Shown piece by piece: positions 1 through 8,494 of a DNA stretch of 64,000 bases. The translations under genes were made by a program, and so were the position numbers. Location of the stretch: positions 3,472,001 through 3,536,000 of the forward strand of contig OZ253541.1 of NCBI GenBank assembly GCA_965262365.1, read 5' to 3'. Below the pieces are notes generated by a model. The model was given only the letters and a program-made list of their open reading frames with translations. It made no database searches and was not told the origin of the DNA. This DNA is from UBA6522 sp965262365. Lineage in GTDB: Bacteria > Pseudomonadota > Gammaproteobacteria > Steroidobacterales > Rariloculaceae. Within the stretch, counting starts at the first letter, position 1. Every line of letters begins with the position of its first letter.

Positions 1-1
1 G

Positions 2-1096
2 TTATGGCGTCAGGGCATCGTGCCCTCGCGAGTCCGCAGATCGCTTCTGAAGGGCGCCGGCCGCGTCAGGAGTGAGGAAATCACCGCCGCGACCCGGCAA
101 CTGGCGACGATGATCGGCGCCGGCATTCCGTTGGTACAAGCTTTTGACATTATCGGCAACAGCCAGGATACGCCCGCCGTCCAGACACTCATCCTCAGGG
201 TGAAGAACGACATCGAGGGCGGCACCGCGCTGTCCGCCGCACTTGGGCGGTACCCTCGGCATTTCGACGACCTTTATGTCAACCTGGTGGCGGCCGGCGA
301 GCAGGCCGGCGCGCTCGAAGCGCTCCTGGCGAAAATCGCCGCCTACCGGGAAAAGACCCAGAGCATCAAGCTCAAGATCAGGAAGGCGCTCTTCTATCCG
401 GCGGCGGTGACGGCGGTGGCCTTGCTGGTGACGGTCATCCTGCTGGTTTTCGTCATTCCCCAATTCGAATCGCTGTTTTCCGGATTCGGCGCCGAATTGC
501 CGGCTTTGACGCTCATGGTCATCGGCGCATCCGACTTCGTACGCACGTCCGGCTGGACTCTCGGTTTGGTGTTGGCCACCGGTGCAGTCGCGTTCATCCA
601 GGCCAGAAGGCGTTCCAGGCCGGTGCGCCATTGGCTGGAGCGGGCGACTCTGCGGGCCCCGGTCATCGGTACCATCGTCGACATGGCGGCCACCGCACGC
701 TATGCGCGCACGCTGGCCATCACCTTTGCGGCGGGCACACCGCTGGTGCAGGCACTGGAACCGATCGCCAGGTCCACCGGCAACATCGTCTATGAAGGCG
801 CGGTCCTCAACATCCGCGATGAGGTCGCCACGGGGCAGCCACTTGAGCAAGCCATGAAGATGTCCGGAGTCTTCCCGACGATCGCTACACGGATGATCGG
901 TGTGGGCGAGAAATCCGGCGCCCTCGACGACATGGCGGAGCGGGTCGCAGACTTCTACGAAGAGCGCCTCGACAACGCAGTCGACGGCCTCGCAAGCCTG
1001 CTGGAACCGCTGATCATGGCGGTGCTGGGCATCATCGTCGGGGGGCTGGTTGTGGCGATGTACCTGCCTGTTTTCCAGATGGGTCAGGTGATGTAA
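2..1096 (+). CDS. pilC: Type IV pilus inner-membrane platform protein PilC (5' end outside window)
   Basis: Inner-membrane platform of the type IV pilus machine, which works with the PilB and PilT ATPases during pilin assembly and retraction. The frame is open from base 2 and begins inside the gene (LWRQGIVPSRVR). A PilC is about 400 residues, so roughly the first 40 are missing. Two T2SSF repeats are visible, each with the 'AG.PL.QA' helix pattern (TMIGAGIPLVQAF and TFAAGTPLVQAL). Membrane segments follow the first repeat and sit at the C-terminus (MAVLGIIVGGLVVAMYLPVF). It ends in TAA. pilD, usually next to it, is 5.4 kb away on the other strand. Confidence 0.95.
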   Translation, partial: LWRQGIVPSRVRRSLLKGAGRVRSEEITAATRQLATMIGAGIPLVQAFDIIGNSQDTPAVQTLILRVKNDIEGGTALSAALGRYPRHFDDLYVNLVAAGEQAGALEALLAKIAAYREKTQSIKLKIRKALFYPAAVTAVALLVTVILLVFVIPQFESLFSGFGAELPALTLMVIGASDFVRTSGWTLGLVLATGAVAFIQARRRSRPVRHWLERATLRAPVIGTIVDMAATARYARTLAITFAAGTPLVQALEPIARSTGNIVYEGAVLNIRDEVATGQPLEQAMKMSGVFPTIATRMIGVGEKSGALDDMAERVADFYEERLDNAVDGLASLLEPLIMAVLGIIVGGLVVAMYLPVFQMGQVM

Positions 1097-1135
1097 GCCG
1101 AGTTGTTCACGCATGACGTTTGCGAGTGTGTGCGG

Positions 1136-1414
1136 TCAGGCGGAGGTGCCGCCTTGCGGAAGCACCCTGACCTTGATGCGGTCTTCGCCCAGTTCCCGGG
1201 CCATGTAGCGGACACGGGCGGCCCAGACAGAGGCGTCCATGACCAGTACGAGTCGGCCTTCATCGTCGGTGTTGGCGGCCACCAGATGTGCGGCCTCTTC
1301 GGCGGGAAGGCGTTCACGGACCGAGTCCGCGAGGTCCTGCAGCCGCTGGGACTCGGCGGTCAGTTTTCCGAGGCTCCCGGAGTTCAGTAGTTCCGCTAGG
1401 GAATTGGCGGGCAT
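1136..1414 (-). CDS. dciA: DciA-like (DUF721) protein, short form
   Basis: DciA loads the replicative helicase DnaB in bacteria that lack DnaC. The 92 residues show the DUF721 pattern: an N-terminal helix with leucines, 'LADSVRERLP', then a strand and 'VMDASVWAARVRYMARELGE', close to the family consensus 'DSSAWA.RLRY'. It diverges from secA, which is its usual neighbour in gammaproteobacteria near lpxC. The ATG at 1414 gives a full domain. It converges with pilC across only 39 bp. The role is inferred from family and position. Confidence 0.8.
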   Translation of the reverse strand: MPANSLAELLNSGSLGKLTAESQRLQDLADSVRERLPAEEAAHLVAANTDDEGRLVLVMDASVWAARVRYMARELGEDRIKVRVLPQGGTSA

Positions 1415-1634
1415 GGGGCGATGTCGAGAAGGTGCTTCGCCGCCATTCTACAGGACTTCGCCAGATCCCTTCGGCCGCCGCGACACGGGAGAAAGCGCCG
1501 GCAAAAATGCTGGCATCCCCTGCCGGTAACGGCCGCCGGCGCGACGTGAATTTCCTTGCAAATAGGGTTTTCGGTCCCCAAATCGTTGATCTGACCTTAG
1601 AATATGGCCTCGCGCCGTTATCCCGGGAAGTCGC

Positions 1635-4601
1635 TTGCTGGAACAGACCTCCAAGTTCTTCACGAACATCTTCGGCAGCCGCAACAAGCGGCTGTTGAGC
1701 GGCTACGAGCGATTTGTCGTTCAGGCCAACGCGTTCGAGCCCGAAATCAAGGGGCTGGATGACGACTCGCTCAAGGCCAGGACCGCGCAATTCAGATCCC
1801 GGCTGGAGGCGGGCGAAGATCTGGAAGCACTCTTGCCCGAGGCGTTTGCGGTTGTTCGGGAAACGGCCATGCGCACGGTGGGTATGCGCCACTTCGACGT
1901 ACAGCTTGTAGGCGGCGTCGCGCTGCACCAGGGCAAGATCGCGGAAATGCGCACCGGCGAAGGCAAGACGCTGGTGGCGACACTCACTGCCTACCTGAAT
2001 GCGCTGCCCGGCAAGGGCGTGCACATCGTCACCGTGAACGATTATCTTGCCCAGCGGGACGCCAACTGGATGGGTCCGATCTACGAGTTTCTGGGGCTTG
2101 CCGTGGGCGTTGTGAAGGCCGGCCAGAGCCGGGAAGAAAAGCAGGAAGCCTACCGGGCGGACATCATCTACGGCACCAACAACGAATTCGGCTTCGACTA
2201 CCTGCGGGATAATCTGGCCATCCGACTGGAAGACCGGGTACAGCGGGAACTCACCTACGCCATCGTCGACGAGGTGGACTGCATACTCATTGACGAGGCG
2301 CGCACGCCGCTGATCATCTCCGGTCCGTCTATGGAAAGCACCGAACTGTACCTGCAGATCAACAAGCTCATTCCCAAGCTCACCCCGCATCGGCCGCCAC
2401 CCGGCAAGGCCAACGAGAATATCGAGACCAAGCGGGTGAGCGTCACCGGTGTATCCGGGGAGGACCTCGGGGCGATGCCCATCGACGCGGCGCTGGAGCT
2501 GGCGTTCGAGGGCGGCCATCACCTGATCGAAGTCGAGCCCTCGGCAAACCCCTCCGGGTGCCGGCTGATCGTGCCCGGCGACTACACCATCGACGAGAAG
2601 TCAAAGCAGGCCCATCTCACCGAGGAAGGTCATGAGCGCGTCGGGCCGCTGCTGGTCAGGGCCGGTGTCCTCAACGAGGGCGAGAGCCTTTATGACGCGG
2701 CCAATATCCGGCTCATGCACCACCTGAACGCCGCGTTGCGCGCGCACACCCTGTTCAACAAGGAAGTGGAGTACATCATCAATGACGGCGAGGTTGTGAT
2801 CGTCGACGAATTCACCGGGCGAACCATGCCGGGCCGGCGCTGGTCGGACGGTCTGCACCAGGCGATCGAGGCCAAGGAAGGGGTGCGAGTCAAGGAAGAA
2901 AACCAGACTGTCGCTTCGATCACCTTCCAGAACTATTTCCGTCTCTACGACAAGCTCGCGGGAATGACCGGTACCGCGGATACCGAAGCCTACGAGTTTC
3001 AGCAGATCTACGGCCTGGAAGTGGTCGTGATCCCGACCCACATGGAAATGATTCGCGACGATTCCCCGGACTTTGTCTACCTCACCCGGAGCGACAAGTT
3101 CGACGCGATCATCGAGGACATCCAGGATTGTCACGATCGCGGTCAGCCGGTCCTCGTCGGCACCACCTCCATCGAGACTTCGGAATTCCTGGCGAACCTG
3201 CTTCGCGAGCAGAAAATCCGCCACCGGGTACTGAACGCCAAGTACCACGAGCAGGAGGCCGAGATTATCGCCCAGGCCGGACGCCCCGGCACCGTGACCA
3301 TCGCCACCAACATGGCCGGCCGAGGAACCGACATCGTGCTGGGCGGCAACCTGGAGGCCGAATTGGCCGAATTGGGCGATGTCGGCGAGGACACCAGGGC
3401 AACGACCCGAGAACATTGGCAGGAGCGTCACGACGCGGTCATCGACGAAGGCGGACTGCACATCATCGGCACCGAGCGGCATGAGTCAAGGCGCATCGAC
3501 AACCAGTTGCGCGGGCGTTCGGGCCGCCAGGGCGATCCCGGGTCGAGCCGCTTCTACCTCTCGATGGAAGACGACCTGATGCGAATCTTCGGTGACCCGG
3601 AACGCACCAAGCGGCTGCTCTCCCGCGCCGGGATGAGAGCGGGCGAGGTCATCGAGAGCAAGTTGCTGTCGCGGCAGATCGAACGCGCCCAGCGCAAGGT
3701 CGAAGCCCATAACTTCGACGCCCGCAAGCACCTCCTGGAATACGATGACGTGGCCAACGATCAGCGCAAGGTGATCTACCGGCGCCGCAGCGAGCTCATG
3801 GAAGCCGAGGACGTCGCGGTGGAAGTCAAGGCGATGCGCACGGAGGTCGTCGCCGCGACCATGGCCGAGTTCATCACGCCGGAGAGCGTGGAGGATTTGT
3901 GGGACAAGGACGGCCTGAGCCAGGCGATGGAGCGGGAATTCGGTATCCACGCGGACGTGTCGTCCATGCTCGAAGGCGACCACGCCCTGGACGAGGACGG
4001 CCTGAGGGACGCGCTCGTTTCGCAGGTCGAGACCGAGTACGAGGAGAAGGTCGAGTCCGTGGGCACCGCGCCGATGCGCGAGATCGAAAAGGGCATCATG
4101 CTCAGGCAGTTGGATATGCATTGGCGGGAGCATATCGGCGCACTGGACTATCTTCGCCAGGGGATTCACCTGCGAGCCTACGCCCAGCGTAAACCCACCC
4201 AGGAATACAAGCGCGAGGCGTTCGAGATGTTCAGCAGCCTGCTGGAACGAATGGACCGGGATACCATCACTTTCCTGTCCAGGGTGCAGGTTCGCAGGCA
4301 GCCGGAAATGAACGAGGTCCGGCCGCCGCCGACCGACACCAGCGCGATGCGCTATCACCATGCGCCGGCGTCCGCGCTGGCCGCGGCGGCTTCGCGAGCG
4401 ATGCCGGCGGCCGGCCCGGCTGCCGGAATGCCGCTGACGCGCCCGCAGCCATCTCCCCAGCCGGGCGCAGGTGCTGCGTCGCGGCCGGCTCCCCAGCCCG
4501 TGACGCCGTTCACCAGGGAACAACCGAAGGTAGGGCGTAACCAGCCGTGTCCCTGCGGCTCCGGCAAGAAGTACAAACGCTGTCACGGTCGCCTGAATTG
4601 A
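1635..4601 (+). CDS. secA: Preprotein translocase ATPase SecA, TTG start
   Basis: Motor ATPase that drives unfolded preproteins through SecYEG. The TTG at 1635 is preferred because GGGAAG lies 4 bases upstream and the resulting N-terminus (MLEQTSKFFTNIFGSRNKR) matches SecA. Walker A is MRTGEGKT at residues 105-112 and the DEAD-like motif VDEVDCILIDEAR starts at 211. 'TNMAGRGTD' and 'LRGRSGRQGD' belong to the second nucleotide-binding fold. The tail CPCGSGKKYKRCHGRLN is the zinc and SecB-binding motif. At 988 residues it is longer than E. coli SecA (901); an extra stretch of about 65 residues lies near 251-316. A TAGAAT (1598-1603) could be its -10 box. Confidence 0.98.
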   Translation: MLEQTSKFFTNIFGSRNKRLLSGYERFVVQANAFEPEIKGLDDDSLKARTAQFRSRLEAGEDLEALLPEAFAVVRETAMRTVGMRHFDVQLVGGVALHQGKIAEMRTGEGKTLVATLTAYLNALPGKGVHIVTVNDYLAQRDANWMGPIYEFLGLAVGVVKAGQSREEKQEAYRADIIYGTNNEFGFDYLRDNLAIRLEDRVQRELTYAIVDEVDCILIDEARTPLIISGPSMESTELYLQINKLIPKLTPHRPPPGKANENIETKRVSVTGVSGEDLGAMPIDAALELAFEGGHHLIEVEPSANPSGCRLIVPGDYTIDEKSKQAHLTEEGHERVGPLLVRAGVLNEGESLYDAANIRLMHHLNAALRAHTLFNKEVEYIINDGEVVIVDEFTGRTMPGRRWSDGLHQAIEAKEGVRVKEENQTVASITFQNYFRLYDKLAGMTGTADTEAYEFQQIYGLEVVVIPTHMEMIRDDSPDFVYLTRSDKFDAIIEDIQDCHDRGQPVLVGTTSIETSEFLANLLREQKIRHRVLNAKYHEQEAEIIAQAGRPGTVTIATNMAGRGTDIVLGGNLEAELAELGDVGEDTRATTREHWQERHDAVIDEGGLHIIGTERHESRRIDNQLRGRSGRQGDPGSSRFYLSMEDDLMRIFGDPERTKRLLSRAGMRAGEVIESKLLSRQIERAQRKVEAHNFDARKHLLEYDDVANDQRKVIYRRRSELMEAEDVAVEVKAMRTEVVAATMAEFITPESVEDLWDKDGLSQAMEREFGIHADVSSMLEGDHALDEDGLRDALVSQVETEYEEKVESVGTAPMREIEKGIMLRQLDMHWREHIGALDYLRQGIHLRAYAQRKPTQEYKREAFEMFSSLLERMDRDTITFLSRVQVRRQPEMNEVRPPPTDTSAMRYHHAPASALAAAASRAMPAAGPAAGMPLTRPQPSPQPGAGAASRPAPQPVTPFTREQPKVGRNQPCPCGSGKKYKRCHGRLN

Positions 4602-5017
4602 ACCCTGTCAGCGCCCCCCGGACGCCGCACATCGACGTCGTGGCGGGGTGGCTCACGGACCGTACCGGCCGCGTGCTGGTGGGTCAGCGTCGGGCGGGGA
4701 CGCACATGGCGGGCTTTTGGGAGTTTCCGGGGGGCAAACGGCGCCTGGACGAAGGACCTTTGGATGCCCTCAAGCGTGAGTTGCGCGAAGAGTTGGGTAT
4801 CGTGGTACTAGCCGCGGAATTCGTGGCCGAACTCACCCATCGCTACCCCGAGCGTTTAGTGCACCTTGAACTTTGGCGGGTCGATCGTTTCGAGGGAGAA
4901 CCGGTCGCCCGGGAAGGGCAGTCGCTGGCGTGGGTGGCGCCCAAAGATCTCATGGCGTTGCCGCTTCTGCCTGCCGACCAGCCTCTGGTCGAGGCGCTGT
5001 CAGCACAACGCGAGTAG
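4598..5017 (+). CDS. mutT: MutT-type Nudix hydrolase (8-oxo-dGTP diphosphatase)
   Basis: Cleans the nucleotide pool of oxidised dGTP. The Nudix box is complete (GKRRLDEGPLDALK then RELREELGI), fitting GX5EX7REUXEEXGU. The N-terminal strand 'IDVVAGWLTDRTGRVLVGQR' is typical of MutT. The start is uncertain: a TTG at 4598 overlaps the secA stop (TTGA) and gives a MutT-sized protein of 139 residues, while the ATG at 4547 lies inside secA and would add a non-conserved arginine-rich leader. Following secA is a common gammaproteobacterial arrangement. It overlaps the zapD end tail to tail by 18 bp. Confidence 0.92.
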   Translation: MNPVSAPRTPHIDVVAGWLTDRTGRVLVGQRRAGTHMAGFWEFPGGKRRLDEGPLDALKRELREELGIVVLAAEFVAELTHRYPERLVHLELWRVDRFEGEPVAREGQSLAWVAPKDLMALPLLPADQPLVEALSAQRE

Positions 5018-5803
5018 AAACGTTACCGGATCCTGGACCTGCACCGGGCGGACGTCGGTGCCTCGCCAATGCACGAAACGCAGGGTAAATCGCTGCTTGC
5101 CGGCGCTGATCTCCGGATAGATACCCCCGGCCACCGGCACCAGGACGCGGATCAGGCGCGGGCGGGCATCGCCCTGCAGGTTCGTCTGGTACAGACCCGA
5201 TTCAACCGTGCGCTCCATGGGCTGGCAGGTCTGGCGGATGAGCCACAGAATATGGACGACCGCGTTGCTGATGGGCGAAAAACTCTCAAGCCACGCCCGG
5301 TATTGATCGCAACGTTCATCGTAGGGAAGCTTGAGCCAATAGCCGTAGTCCGGCAGATCGAATATGCACGTACCGCCGGGGATTGAACTGCGGTGATTGA
5401 TATTGAAGAGAAAGTGCGATTCCTTGAGCAGGTTGGGAAATACGGTACCTGAATCGCCGATTCTGGATTGCAGATCCTTTATGTTCTCCAGGTTGCCCTC
5501 GAGAAGTTCATGGTCCACGTCGGGCTCGCGGATATAGGACGCCAGAATTTGCCGCTGCAGTTCAAGTTCCTTGATCACCTCCATGCGGACATCGCCCCGC
5601 CTGAAGAGATTGAGGATATCCAACAGGCTCGAAAGTGCGGCTCGCGCACCTAACTCGGAGGTGTCGTCAGCGTGAAAACAGGCTTGCTGGTTGAGAAGTT
5701 CTATCCTGAGGAAGGTTCTTATTCTTTCCGTGAGCGGATGCTCAAACTCCAATAGCTGTTCTGGCGCGGCAACCTCCGGCAACTTGGAAGCAAAGTCTGC
5801 CAT
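5000..5803 (-). CDS. zapD: Cell division protein ZapD
   Basis: ZapD (YacF, DUF1342) crosslinks FtsZ filaments at the division ring. The 267-residue product begins MADFASKLPEVAAPEQLLEFEHPLTER, where 'EHPL.ERIRTFLRIE' is the family signature, and continues through 'ADDTSE.GARAALSSLLDILNLFRRGDVR'. The ATG at 5803 is chosen over the upstream in-frame ATG at 5941 because it matches family length and lies 4 bp after the coaE stop. It is the last gene of pilD-coaE-zapD. A yacG gene, often next to zapD, is not present between it and mutT. Confidence 0.93.
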   Translation of the reverse strand: MADFASKLPEVAAPEQLLEFEHPLTERIRTFLRIELLNQQACFHADDTSELGARAALSSLLDILNLFRRGDVRMEVIKELELQRQILASYIREPDVDHELLEGNLENIKDLQSRIGDSGTVFPNLLKESHFLFNINHRSSIPGGTCIFDLPDYGYWLKLPYDERCDQYRAWLESFSPISNAVVHILWLIRQTCQPMERTVESGLYQTNLQGDARPRLIRVLVPVAGGIYPEISAGKQRFTLRFVHWRGTDVRPVQVQDPVTFLLALC

Positions 5804-5807
5804 CCGG

Positions 5808-6437
5808 CTATTTTGCGTGAGAACGTTGAGTTGAGCAAACCTTTGTAGCCAGGCGCCCGTAACGTTCGTGCAATTGCTGTACCTGGCGGCGTGTCGACTC
5901 GCGGCTGCGGCCGTTATCGATGACATCGTTTGCGGCCGCAAGCCTCGTGCGGCGGTCGACTTGAGCGCTCAACATGGACTCCGCCTGTGCAAGCTCGATT
6001 CCGTCCCTTTTCATCAGTCGCTCCAGTTGAATACCCCGGGGGCAGTCGACCACGGCGATGCGATCCACCAGTTCTCCGAAGCCGGTCTCGACCAGCAGAG
6101 GAACTACCGCCACGGTGTAAGGCGTCCGCAATTGCTCGAGCGTGTCGAGGGTGCGGGTGCGGATGAGTGGGTGCAGCAGCGATTCCAGCGTTTGGCGTGC
6201 GGCCGGGTCGGCAAAAACCACCTTGCGCAGCGCGAGGCGGTCGAGTTCGCCGGATGCGCGAATGACACCGGCACCGAACGCATCTCGTACGGCTTCAAGC
6301 CCGGGCTGGCCCGGAGCCACCACGTCTCGGGCGACCTGGTCGGTGTCGACGATGCCTGCGCCCAGTTCGGCGAAAATGTTCGCCACGATCGTCTTGCCGC
6401 TGGCGATGCCGCCGGTGAGACCCACGCGGTACGTCAC
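5808..6437 (-). CDS. coaE: Dephospho-CoA kinase CoaE, GTG start
   Basis: Last step of coenzyme A synthesis: phosphorylates the 3'-OH of dephospho-CoA. The P-loop GLTGGIASGKT is at residues 6-16. Other family marks are 'DTDQVARDVVAPGQPG', 'HPLIR' and 'VVPLLVETG', followed by the 'VDCP...QLERLMKRDG' segment. The length of 209 residues is normal. The GTG at 6437 gives a start directly before the conserved first strand (MTYRVGLTGG). It lies between pilD and zapD, the classic pilD-coaE-zapD order. Confidence 0.97.
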   Translation of the reverse strand: MTYRVGLTGGIASGKTIVANIFAELGAGIVDTDQVARDVVAPGQPGLEAVRDAFGAGVIRASGELDRLALRKVVFADPAARQTLESLLHPLIRTRTLDTLEQLRTPYTVAVVPLLVETGFGELVDRIAVVDCPRGIQLERLMKRDGIELAQAESMLSAQVDRRTRLAAANDVIDNGRSRESTRRQVQQLHERYGRLATKVCSTQRSHAK

Positions 6438-6473
6438 GTGCCCACCGTGCGCAACGCAGCCGGATTCCGGTCG

Positions 6474-7385
6474 TTAGAGGAACAACTGCGCATAGCGATC
6501 CACCAGTGCCTCGCCCCACAGCAGCGTCACCAGGCCGGCAGCGGCGAGGAACGGCCCGAACGGGATTGGCACGTGACGGGAACGGCCCAGCAGAATAACG
6601 CCGACGATACCAAAAACGGCACCGGTTGATGCGGACAACAGGATAATCAGTGGCAGCGCCTGCCACCCGAGCCAGGCCCCCAGGGCCGCGAGCAACTTGA
6701 AATCGCCGAAACCCATGCCTTCCTTGCCGGTGACAAGCTTGAAGACCTGGTACACGGTCCAGAGGACGAGATAGCCGGCCGCGGCGCCGATCACGCTCGA
6801 GCCGACGTCGGTGAACAGGACGCCGCCGTTGACCTGGACCAGGCTGAGAAGGAGTCCGCCCCAAAGAAGAGGCAATGTCAACGCGTCGGGCAACTGCTGC
6901 CGTTGCAGATCGATGACGCACAGCGCCAGCAGCGTCCAGGCGAGGAGCAACGCCGCGGCTGCTTGCCAGGTGGGCCCGAGCACCCAGACGATTGCCACGC
7001 TCAACGCGCCGGCGGCGGCCTCCACCGCCGGATAGCGCGGCGAAATTCCACCGCCGCATCGGGCGCAACGGCCACCCAGCATGGCGTAGCCGAGCAGAGG
7101 GATGTTGTGCCGGACCGCGATCGCGGCACCGCAGTCGGGGCAGGCGGATCGCGGCATCCAGAGGTTGTAGGCCGCCCCCGCCAGCGGCAGGTTAGCCGGC
7201 GGTTGCCGGGCCAGGTCGGCGCACTGTTGCCGCCACGCCCGTTCCATCATGATGGGCAGTCGATGCGCAACAACATTGAGGAAGCTGCCGACGACCAGAC
7301 CTGCCAGGCCGGCAAACATCATGGCAGCCCAGGGCGAAAATTCCGGAAGTTCCACAGCTTGGGGCCTGTTAACGCCGCCCGACAC
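6474..7385 (-). CDS. pilD: Prepilin leader peptidase / N-methyltransferase PilD
   Basis: Membrane aspartyl protease that cuts and N-methylates type IV pilin and type II secretion pseudopilin precursors. The N-terminal domain holds 'GSFLNVVAHRLP' and the zinc tetracysteine CPDCG...CARCG. The two catalytic aspartates are in 'CVIDLQRQQLPD' and 'GMGFGDFKLLAALGAWLG'. Seven or eight hydrophobic segments are present. The start is either the GTG at 7385 or an internal ATG near residue 22 just before the first membrane segment. pilC, normally adjacent, lies at the left end of the window on the other strand. Confidence 0.96.
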   Translation of the reverse strand: MSGGVNRPQAVELPEFSPWAAMMFAGLAGLVVGSFLNVVAHRLPIMMERAWRQQCADLARQPPANLPLAGAAYNLWMPRSACPDCGAAIAVRHNIPLLGYAMLGGRCARCGGGISPRYPAVEAAAGALSVAIVWVLGPTWQAAAALLLAWTLLALCVIDLQRQQLPDALTLPLLWGGLLLSLVQVNGGVLFTDVGSSVIGAAAGYLVLWTVYQVFKLVTGKEGMGFGDFKLLAALGAWLGWQALPLIILLSASTGAVFGIVGVILLGRSRHVPIPFGPFLAAAGLVTLLWGEALVDRYAQLFL

Positions 7386-7465
7386 TTGATGACGGCACCA
7401 TAGTCTACAACACGAGCCGCCGCACCCCGGCGCGAGGGCGCGTGCAAACAGCGGGAAAATTCAGA

Positions 7466-8377
7466 TCAGCCGGCCCGAACCGCAACCGGCCGGTACGATA
7501 CCGGCGAACGCCGCGGATCGCTGAACTCGACCTCTTCATAGGCGCTGCGGCGCTCGAGCAGCGCGCGCAACAAGCGATTATTCAGGAGATGGCCGGACTT
7601 GTAGCCGGAGAATTCGCCGATGAAGCAGCCGCCCATGAGGTACAGGTCGCCCACCGCGTCCAGTATCTTGTGGCGGACGAATTCGTCCTGGAACCTCAGG
7701 CCGTCCTCGTTGAGCACGCGATAGTCGTCCATCACCACCGCGCTGTCCATGCTTCCTCCCAGGGTGAGGTTGCGCTCCCTGAGGGATTCGATCTGGGAAA
7801 GGAAACCGAAGGTACGCGCGCGGCTGATCTCCTTCAGGAACGACACCGTGGAAAAGTCGAGGCTTGCGTGCTGTCGGCGCCGGCGCAGCACCGGGTGATC
7901 GAAGTTGATCTCCAGGTTCAGCCGAAAACCGTTGTGGGGCGCCAACCGCACCCACTTGTCGCCCTCCCTGATTTCCACGGGATTGCGGATGCGGATAAAG
8001 CGCTTCGGAGCATTCTGCTCTTCGATGCCCGCCGACTGCAGCAGGAAGACGAATGGCGCCGAACTGCCGTCCATGATCGGGACTTCCGCAGCCGTCAGGT
8101 CGACGAATGCATTGTCCACGCCCAATCCAGCCAGGGCGGCCATCAGGTGTTCCACCGTCGAGACCCGGGCGCCGCGGTTTTCGAGCGTGGTACCGAGTGT
8201 CGTCTGGGTGACATTCAGGGCATGGGCGGGAATTTCCACCGGCACGTCCAGGTCCACCCGGCGAAACGTGATGCCCGAGTTGACCGGCGCCGGCCGCAGG
8301 TTCATATAAACCTTGCCGCCGCTATGCAGTCCGATACCCGTGGTGCGTACGGATGATTTGAGAGTGCGCTGCTTCAA
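7466..8377 (-). CDS. lpxC: UDP-3-O-acyl-GlcNAc deacetylase LpxC, TTG start
   Basis: Zinc deacetylase for the committed step of lipid A synthesis. The zinc and catalytic motifs are present: 'STVEHLMAAL', 'MDGSSAPFV', 'FVRHKILDAVGDL' and 'GYKSGHLLNN'. The N-terminus MKQRTLKSSVRTTGIGLHSG matches the family and requires the TTG at 8377. It is the last gene of the dcw cluster, 117 bp after ftsZ, so an internal promoter is possible. In most relatives the next gene is dciA-secA; here it is pilD. Confidence 0.98.
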   Translation of the reverse strand: MKQRTLKSSVRTTGIGLHSGGKVYMNLRPAPVNSGITFRRVDLDVPVEIPAHALNVTQTTLGTTLENRGARVSTVEHLMAALAGLGVDNAFVDLTAAEVPIMDGSSAPFVFLLQSAGIEEQNAPKRFIRIRNPVEIREGDKWVRLAPHNGFRLNLEINFDHPVLRRRRQHASLDFSTVSFLKEISRARTFGFLSQIESLRERNLTLGGSMDSAVVMDDYRVLNEDGLRFQDEFVRHKILDAVGDLYLMGGCFIGEFSGYKSGHLLNNRLLRALLERRSAYEEVEFSDPRRSPVSYRPVAVRAG

Positions 8378-8494
8378 GCCCGGCTCCCGGACCCCATGGA
8401 GGCCGGAAAGAATAGGAGCCAGACACTAGCACAGCGTTTACAGGAGCGGCAACCGGCCGACAAGCGGCCAGCCAACCGCCCCCCCACCGGCCCG

